From NCBI GenBank assembly GCA_001414345.1, contig LLCB01000004.1, positions 516,317 to 580,316 on the forward strand: 64,000 bases of DNA, written 5' to 3'. Shown here piece after piece: positions 56,590-64,000 of this stretch. Position 1 is the first letter of the stretch, and each line of letters starts with the position of its first letter. This DNA is from Hymenoscyphus infarciens. Lineage: Eukaryota > Ascomycota > Leotiomycetes > Helotiales > Helotiaceae. The position numbers and the translations under genes were made by a program. The notes beneath the pieces were generated by a model. The model was not told the DNA's origin and searched no databases. It saw only the letters and a list, made by a program, of their open reading frames with translations.

Positions 56590-59491
56590 AACGATATTCA
56601 AACTTCTAGCCTTCCACGTGGCCTAGATTTTTTTCTGGGTCTGCCGAAGAAGATTTACTCACATTTGATATGTCAATATTGATATCTTATATCAAAACCT
56701 TTCTCAACCGGAGAAGCGGAAGTTGGTGGCGTTACACCAAACATTGACCGGCAAAGGCTTTCAAGGAGCCAGTAGCTAATGTCTCCATCAGCCACGATGT
56801 TGGTAATGGAATTCAGCTGGTGGAGGTTCTAGATATCCAAAGATGATCAATCATGATTTCTGAATGGATGACTAGCTTGTGATAGAAGCAGTCCTGGTAA
56901 CACAGATCTAGAAGGGCCTTAAAAGGTCCCCATTCTCAACTGATACTTGCTAGTCGTTCCATAGACGTCGACTGTCGAAGTGATTCGATGGCTTCCACCG
57001 GGCTACCGATGCTCTGGCACAAAGGAGATAGAGCCATACATGCCATACAGGCCACCCGTACCGGCGGTTACCGTGCTCTGGAAATGGGTAAAGCCGTGGA
57101 GGTGTGGGCTTCGGCAATTGTTGGGATTATCGTCTCCAAACTGGTGGGTCGAGTCCCTGCAACCGTGACAGGATCGCATCTTTTTTGGGGCGGGCGGGTA
57201 CTGGCAGTTTGCTGGGTCGTGGTCGTGATAGTCTATTCCAGAACGCAGCCGTGGCCCTCGTTACCAACAACTCCGTACCGTACCAACACCATCTGCAGGC
57301 GTCCCAGCAACCTGGCGATGGACACGGAGGAGAAAGTACAGCATGTGCGCCCGCCGAAGGGGACACACGCCCGGCTGCATCCAATGTACCACACCGGATG
57401 GTAGCCTTGACGCGCGATTCGATATCCTCACCCTTTGATGATGATGATTTTCATGGCAGCGTGTGCAAAAATGCAAAAATGCAACAATAGGTTTGTTGTG
57501 ATTTTCCCCATCTCCATCCGACTGCCCCTATGCGGCTATTATTGAACCGGGTGGAGAGATTTCCTCCTCCACTGATGCAGAGAGGGTTGTATTGGCTGGT
57601 ATGAGTTTCCTAGCTGGGCAATAGAGGAGACCGGAAAATTGAACTTCGGCGCATCTCGGTCTCCCTCTCTCCACGGAAGAACTGAGGTGCCAGCTAGACC
57701 TGAACCTGACTCCATTCGCACCCGACGATGCTGTCTCTGATATTGGCGTTCAAGAGAGGGCGAGACGTGAAGCAGGAGGCCGCATTTGGTCGGAATAAAA
57801 AGGAAGGGAGGACTGGAAGGAGACGCAGCAGCATTCCCAACGAGAGTGATACTGCTGGTACAATGAATGGTACATACGGCATTTCCGTAGAATTTATCAG
57901 GCTCGTGGTGGATGGTGGAGGAAGAAAAGGCCGCAGTGGAAAAAAAACAGCGCCTCCTCTCCCTGATGCATGGAGGAGCCATGGAAAGGCCGGAGCCATG
58001 GAAAGGCAGAAGATGAAGTTACTTCGTAATGAGTCCAGTCCAGCATAGAAAGAGTAGAGAAAGGGAAGATGGCAATAAGACAGTCAAGTCAGCGCCAGCA
58101 GCACAGGGTATGGGTATGCTATTTCTCCTGAATTCGTACCCATCGTCCTATCACAGGCCGCAGTCTCCTGAAGCATTTACAGCGGCCGCATTGAATGTGC
58201 AATAGGCGCAGCAGTGCAGCAGTTCGCCATCCGGAGCCTGAACCGGCGATGCAGCAGGAACTGAGGAACTGGTCGTACAGAATGAGACCCTGAAGGTGGT
58301 GGGTGGCATTACCTGGGTCGTGTTGATGATGATGTTGGTGCTGGGTTGGTGAGACGGTGGGGTTGTGAGTGAGGCTGCCATGGGATGGGGATAGGGATGG
58401 GGTAGGTACTCACTCGGCGGCAGACCGGCTTAACAGGGGATGAAATAGGATGAAATAGGATGAAATAGCGATTGAAGATGGCTGTTGAGGGGTTGAGGGC
58501 TGCATCGAGGCTTAACGCAACGCCGCCAAAGCGCCGTCCACATCTACCAATTTGACTCTCTTAGTGCATGGGAGGATGGCTAGCCCCTCGTTTGATACCG
58601 ATACCCAACGTCTAGACTCCCGTCTAGATTCATCTGCAACCACCGCTCATCTCATACTGTACACGTACTGTACCATTCTGTACTCCGATTTAGGACGACC
58701 CCAAGGCTATCATCTACTGGAAGGAAAGTGCTCCGGTCGTATCGTGTCGTGTCGTGTCGTCTCGTCTCGTCTCTTTTTTTCCTGCCTCTTCTCTTCCTCA
58801 CTTCCACCTCCTTCCCTCCTTCCCTCCTTCCACCCTCCTGTCCACCTTCCCTCACTCCCGTCTCCTCCCCCCCCTTTCCTCTTTCACCTACCTAGGTAAG
58901 GTAGATACTTATATAAACCCCTCCCCCCGGCCTCATCACTCGTCCAGGTCCCGATGGCCTTCTCTCTCTACCCTTCTCCGTCGTGGCAGTTGCAGTTGCA
59001 CTTACAGCCTTCTGATCCTGACGATCCTGTCTCACTGATATTCCTCTCTCTACGCGCTCGCTGCCTCGTCCTTGCAACGTCAACTCTATCTGCTGGCTAG
59101 GGCAGTCTACGGCACCTGGCACTGCGTTAGAGACTGCGTTAGTCCTCGTAGAAGAGCCTCGATAAGTCATAGCGCCCGCACTTCGACCCCACTACTAGTC
59201 TACTCTCCTCGACACGCCTTACTCCACTGCTGGATGAAGGGCATGCCCTTCGGAATTCCCCCCCCCCCCTCCAAAAACAGCTGTGATTCAATCTCTGATC
59301 ACCCTGTCGCTTTGATGATCCTCAAGCCAAACTCGTATATATGAGGTACGTTTCTCTCCCTCCAAACGAGTGTCGTGCGGTGCGTCGGATTTGCCTGTGT
59401 CCAGAGCACAATCCCATCCATCTCTCACCACCACCTACTCTCCCTCTCATCGCATATCTGGACTAACCAGATTGTCCGCAAATCAGAAGAA

Positions 59492-60220
59492 ATGGCTTTC
59501 AACCCACAACCAGGCCCGCCGAGCCAGGGCATGCAGGGCATGCAGGGCACTTCCTATCCCAACTATGGCAGTCCCTCAACCAGCCAACACCGTGCAACGA
59601 ACCCGCAATTTGATATCCTCGAGTGGTATCCGCAATTCCAGAGCTGCCATCGCTATTTCCTAGACGTGGCCCAACACACCGGCCCCGTTCAAGCGCTGGC
59701 GGCCTTTGTCAATATCCAACTCCCCTTCCAACAACAACCCAATCCCGTCATGTCGTCGAATTCGCCCTCTCCACGTGCGGCCGCTCCAGATATGGGAGGG
59801 CTGATGGGACAAGCGCGGTTCGGGGGGAATCAGAATGTCGTCGGACACCCTCAGGCTTGCTCACTCATCCCTTATATAAGGCGACTGGTAGCGACAGGTC
59901 ATGATTCGCCTGGCGTATTACATGGTTTCTTTGGCGACGATTGGGTTGGGGGAGTGGGATCTTTACATGAGATTGAACGACGGAACTATCTGTTTGCCGC
60001 AAAGAGTACCAGTTGGATGAAGGTCAAGCAGGCTTATGATATGTCGCCCCAAGAAACGGTCCCATTCCTGCGACCACTGAGCAATGTGACGGAGAAGGAA
60101 ATACAAGCCGCCGAGTCGACTTGGAGTGAGTGGTTGGCTATGCAGGACTGGATGTTGGGCCCAAGAGCGCCTGAGACGATGAACCATTCTCCGAGGGTCA
60201 AGAGGGAACCGCAGGAATAA
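59492..60220 (+). CDS. Conserved-looking fungal protein, function unknown
   Basis: Single exon, 242 aa from MAFNPQPG, chosen because the ATG follows AGAA and the codons upstream look like leader (the frame is open back to 59375). N-terminal Gln/Gly/Pro-rich stretch with GMQ repeats, then an ordered part beginning ILEWYPQFQSCHRYFLDVAQ and PVQALAAFVNIQLPFQ, and later ACSLIPYIRRLVATGHD and GVGSLHEIERRNYLF. The C-terminus VKREPQE resembles a SUMO site (psi-K-x-E). I have a vague memory of such fungal proteins carrying an apoptosis-inhibitor (Ilp) label, but cannot support that from sequence. No signal peptide or membrane segment. It lies 553 bp upstream of MED5 in the same orientation. Confidence 0.75.
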   Translation: MAFNPQPGPPSQGMQGMQGTSYPNYGSPSTSQHRATNPQFDILEWYPQFQSCHRYFLDVAQHTGPVQALAAFVNIQLPFQQQPNPVMSSNSPSPRAAAPDMGGLMGQARFGGNQNVVGHPQACSLIPYIRRLVATGHDSPGVLHGFFGDDWVGGVGSLHEIERRNYLFAAKSTSWMKVKQAYDMSPQETVPFLRPLSNVTEKEIQAAESTWSEWLAMQDWMLGPRAPETMNHSPRVKREPQE

Positions 60221-60773
60221 ATGGGATATATACCAGCCATGAGGGCGTAGGGCACCGTTGGGCACAACCATCCCGAAGAACACTGGAATGCAGAGGAACG
60301 TGGCACGATTTATGAACTGTCTGAATACCTGTACTTGGGAAACTTGTTTGGCTGGGGATTTTTTGGCTGGAACATGGGAGGAGTCCGTACAGAAGCACGA
60401 GTTACTAGACTCGAAATGCATATATTTTTTTCTTCATCCGATGATGCAGTGCCCATTTTCGGTGATTGTGTATGATGCAATTGATTTAATGATTGTAGTA
60501 CATGTGTTACCATGGGGTAGTTGAATGTACGTATTTACGTCCCGGGCCATTCCCTCCACCAACACGGCTGAACCGTGAGGCTGCGACCAGCCACACCGAT
60601 TTCTCAACCATCAAGGTCTCCAGGTCCATTCCCCTCCACACCCAAGTTTCACCTCACTCAAGGCCATTCACCACCTCAACCCCGCCATCTCAGTATCGCC
60701 AGTTCCAAATAATGCTTCTCCCGATTCCCTTTCTGCCAGTTCCCTCCTCCTCCTGAACCAAATACCGAGCACC
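60221..60773. promoter_or_regulatory. Intergenic region, MED5 promoter
   Basis: Tandem spacing between two + strand genes; holds the 3' end of the upstream gene and the promoter of MED5. CAC/CTCA-rich sequence before the ATG. No specific site recognised. Confidence 0.5.
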
Positions 60774-63700
60774 ATGTCCGCCGCAACAACCTGGCAAACA
60801 TTCCTCACCCACAGCCTCGCGACCCGTCTCGAACCCGAGAAATTCGAGTCCTTCGTGCAAATCCTCGAGTCGAAGAACCGATTGTCCCCCTCGCATATCA
60901 GTGATGTCTTCCTGCGGCCTACGAAATCGAATGTCGCTGCGCCCGATCCACGGATCCCGCGATATGTGCAGAGTCTTTTGGCGCTGAAGTTGGTGACTGT
61001 GTCGAGTGTTTTGAGGGCATTACTGCGGTATTCGACTGCGGCTGATCAGAGGGTTGGTGAGGGTGCGCTTGGGGCTGATGAGACGGATGCTGCTCAAACG
61101 GGTGGGAAGGATGGAGGGGCTGATCAGGCTGATCAGGGGGTAGGGAAGAGGTGGAGGAATAGTTATGCGACTGAGGAGATGCTGTTTTATCGGTTGGCGA
61201 AATTCATCACCTCCGGCACGGCACCCAAGGATATACTAGAGGCTAGCGAGTTGATTCTCGTGCTGATCCAATGGATGGAAATTATCCTCGCCGCGTACCA
61301 CGCTGCTCAAGGGATGCTGGAGCTGGGTGGAGGGCATATGGAGGAATTGAATGCGCAAATCATGGCGTTGGGGACTTTGGTCATTGCCGCGGTTGAGAAC
61401 CAAAAGGTTCTCGAAGTCATCGCTAAAGGAAGGGTTCCGCAGGGAAAGGGGAAGGAGTTGTCAAAGGTTCTTTCTAATTTTGTGCCGACGCTTTTGCAGA
61501 GTAGTCCGCAGAATGCGGCGAGGTTGGAGCTTTTTAGGACGCAGACTTTGGTGGCGCTGGAGCCGGTGGAGAAGAAGGATATGAGTGCCACTAAGGAGAT
61601 TGACGAGATGCTTGATGGGGGGATGGGGTTGGGGAGTGTGGATGGGATTGTGGTTGTGGAGGTGCCGACGGTGAATTCGAGGGCGGGGTTGTATATTTAT
61701 TTGAATTCTTTAGTAGGCATCTCAATCTCCCTTTTTATATGTAAAATATCACTGACTGGTTACTTAGCTTGTTGGGCGACCTTTGATTGATGATTCTGCC
61801 ATTTTTGCGTACTTGCATGCTCGGTATCAGGTAAGTTTGGTTAAGAGAGATGTGTAAGTATATAACTAATAAGCTCAGGGCGATACCCAGTCTACAATTG
61901 TAGACCTTATTCTTGCTTCCTTTGACATTTTGGCTGATGCTACTTCTCGCAACGAACGCGCACCAATGATATCTATCCTCCGCTCCTTTCTCATTAACAA
62001 AATACCCCTCCTTCTATCAACCCTATCCGCCACATTATACCCACCACTTTCCTCCGAGAGCTGCATCACATTGGCTTTAGATCACGTCGACACCAATGCA
62101 TTTCCAACACTCTCAAATATGTTTGACGAATCGAGTACAGGAAATATGTTTTCCGATTCGGTACGACAGGACTTTTGTTTTGCGTGCTGTCTGCATGGCT
62201 TGATTGAGGAATCAAGTATCGAAACTTTACTTGGTGATATACCGATGCAAAGTTTACCTGCTGGTGGGAGATATGTGAAGGAGGATTTGGTACAGCAATG
62301 TTTGTCGGATCCAAGGAGAGCGGAGGGGTTGATTGATGAGTTGGAGCATATGGATGGGAATGTTGGGGCTGTTAGTCAGGCGATTACCGAGGTGAGTTGA
62401 GCCCCTATTTTTCCCCCCGAGTGTGTCGGCTAACACAACTAGGTCATTGGAAGACTGTGTGGCAGTAAGGATACGATGACGCTCAAAGGGCTTTGCAGTC
62501 AATTAGCAAGGAAACCTTCTTCACTTGATGTGATGCTTTTATTTGATAAACCTACCACGATTCTGCAGCCAATTTGTGATTTACTCGACAATTGGCGATA
62601 TGACGACGACCAAGGAGAATACCAACCTGTTTATGAGGAGTTTGGATCGATATTACTTCTCGTTCTATCCTTCACTCATAGATATGGCCTATCTACAGTG
62701 GACTTGGGTATTCGCTCAGCAGACTCATTCATCGCCAAGCTTCTAAACCAGGGCCATCTTAGTCGTGCCATGGAAGATCTCACAGAGCAAGAATCAAGTC
62801 ATCTCGACGGATGGATTCGAGGCTTATTCGACAACGAAAGCGGAGGTCTCGGCGATGAACTAATGTCCTCCTGTCCCCCGCAAGATTTCTACCTCCTCGT
62901 CCCAACATTATTCCACCACATCGTCCTAGCCTGCGCCACCAAGAACCTCTCCGAAGAAGGCCTCAAAGGGGGCCTTGAATACCTCGTCGATACCTTCCTC
63001 CTCCCCTCTTTGATACCCGGCATCACCTGGCTCTCAGCACATCTCTGGGAATCCCGCGATGACGCAAATGCTGTGCTGCAAATCCTTTCCGCGCTCATCA
63101 CTGAGCAACGCTCCATCTCTAACAACACCGAAGCATCGCAGATGTTAAATTCCATCCTCAATATCGTGGCGAAGAATCTGGAACACAGTCTCCGCTGGCT
63201 CCAACGCGCCGAACCTACACGTCAAGATGTTGAACCCCTTTCTCGTGCCCTCCGCGCTAATCTAGGTTGGGAGAGGAGAGCAGCGAGTGAACACACGGAG
63301 CTGGAAACTTGGACGAATGGCGGGGTTATCACGACGATTCGAAGTACGATTCAGAATCTTGTGCATTGGGGTGAGAACGTGGGGGGCAGTCCGGCAAATT
63401 ACACGCATCGCATGATGCTTGTTGCGGTTAAGATGTGTGGTGCGAAACGCATTCTGCAGGCTATTGTTGAGGAGGTTAAGGCGATGTCTGAACATGCGGA
63501 GGGAGGAGTGGTGTATGATGTTGCGACTGCGATGGTTTGCGCGCCCGAGGGCGAGAGTTGGGATCCTAGCGGGACGGGGACGACGGGGACTATCCAACCT
63601 TTGCAACGACGACTTACGTTGAGGGAGGCGTTGAAGTTTGAGGTGGAGTGGATGCCAAAGGTTCACGCTACCGAACCATTCCATGCCGAGACTGTCATTC

Positions 63701-64000
63701 GTCTTTACCGAAAAGTCGAGGCGCAAGGCGCGGTGCCAATTTTGAGCGTTGTGGATGAGGTTATGGGGGGCGCTTTGGGGAGTGCGGGCGTGGGCATGGG
63801 AGAGGGACTTGATGGCATGGCGGGGGGTATGGGGGATGCTGGACTGGGGATGGGTGAGAATCTGATGGGAGGGGGAGATCTGGGGATGGCTGGGGGGGAT
63901 CTGGGGCTAGGTGGTGCGGATGGAGGGGGGTTGGAGATGGATCATGGGGATTTGATGAGTGGGCTTATGGGTGGGGGGCATGGGGGTGGGGGAGGGGGGG
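60774..64000 (+). CDS. MED5: Mediator subunit 5 (Nut1 family), 3' end missing
   Basis: Tail-module subunit of the Mediator complex in the nucleus. Four exons so far (60774-61712, 61768-61830, 61879-62391, 62443-64000), all introns phase 0 and 48-55 nt; about 1024 aa before the window ends. The N-terminus WQTFLTHSLATRLEPEKFESF, LSPSHISDVFLRP and DPRIPRYVQSLLALKL is typical of fungal Med5, as are FLLPSLIPGITWLSAHLWE and the late RRLTLREALKFEVEW and ETVIRLYRKVEAQG. Without the three splices the frame stops at 61790. From about residue 945 the protein becomes a Gly/Met/Asp/Leu-rich low-complexity tail still open at 64000. Fungal Med5 proteins are usually around 900-1100 aa, so little may be missing. 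Confidence 0.93.

Larger units (their letters stand above)
54621..59491. other. 4.9-kb region without a recognised gene
   Basis: Simple repeats and many short overlapping frames on both strands (for example 56988-57404 and 57539-57982), none with a recognisable domain or convincing splice structure. Pyrimidine-rich tracts at 58750-58890 precede the next gene. It may be a long upstream region or hold non-coding transcripts; nothing in the sequence decides. Confidence 0.5.

Noticed and set aside
56988..57490. 138-aa and 128-aa overlapping + strand frames
   Set aside because: Two overlapping frames of similar length, neither with a recognisable domain; likely chance in GC-richer sequence.
57539..57999. 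147-aa and 101-aa - strand frames
   Set aside because: Overlapping low-complexity Pro/Ser/Phe text without domain support.
1..64000. CRISPR arrays, bacterial operons, rRNA operons
   Set aside because: None seen; tandem repeats present are microsatellites or minisatellites, and gene structure is eukaryotic.

Overview
The window is nuclear DNA of a filamentous ascomycete (Pezizomycotina). This follows from short GT-AG introns of about 45-115 nt with CTAAC-like branch sites, a Zn2Cys6 regulator, fungal Mediator subunits, a CBM1-carrying GH5 mannanase, and AT-rich repeat remnants with the TpA-rich, stop-riddled look of repeat-induced point mutation (RIP). A leotiomycete-like fungus is plausible, but that is inference. 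No bacterial, viral or organellar features were seen.

Layout. 1-5332 is a long region without a recognisable gene, rich in simple repeats, leading into a Zn2Cys6/Fungal_trans_2 transcription factor (5333-8017, +, one intron). 8978-16480 is a RIP-decayed AT-rich block; its best preserved part is a Tad1-like LINE on the + strand (about 10.5-16.17 kb) with decayed gag, AP-endonuclease, reverse transcriptase and RNase H, ending in an (AAAT)n tail. From 19.6 to 32 kb lie a GNAT acetyltransferase (-), a small secreted protein (+), a seven-exon CBM1-GH5 beta-mannanase (-), and a 1776-aa protein (-) that appears to join a fungal caspase-like segment, a cholesterol-oxidase-type GMC flavoenzyme and an alpha/beta hydrolase. 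Next come 3-ketodihydrosphingosine reductase (TSC10, -) with an apparent GA-AG intron and a decayed lysozyme-like secreted protein gene. MED19 (-) and NOP4 (+) are divergent around a 645-bp shared promoter.

From 42.8 to 54.6 kb is an accessory-looking stretch: small unknown genes, an AA1-like secreted protein, a pair of MGN-starting paralogues (-), a disordered protein with a PP1-docking motif, two PIF/Harbinger-like MITEs, several copies of a second MITE family with GCGGCAGTAAAT ends, and a second RIP-like AT-rich patch. About 4.9 kb without a recognised gene then precedes a conserved fungal protein (59492-60220) and MED5/NUT1 (60774 to the window end, four exons so far, 3' end missing).

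How the genes fit together: no biosynthetic cluster is evident. Themes are transcription (Zn2Cys6 factor, MED19, MED5), ribosome biogenesis (NOP4), membrane lipids (GMC sterol-oxidase-like fusion beside TSC10) and secretion/plant-polymer degradation (mannanase, two small secreted proteins, a dead lysozyme-like gene). The most unusual items are the three-part caspase-like/GMC/hydrolase fusion, the non-canonical donor in TSC10 and the local MITE families.
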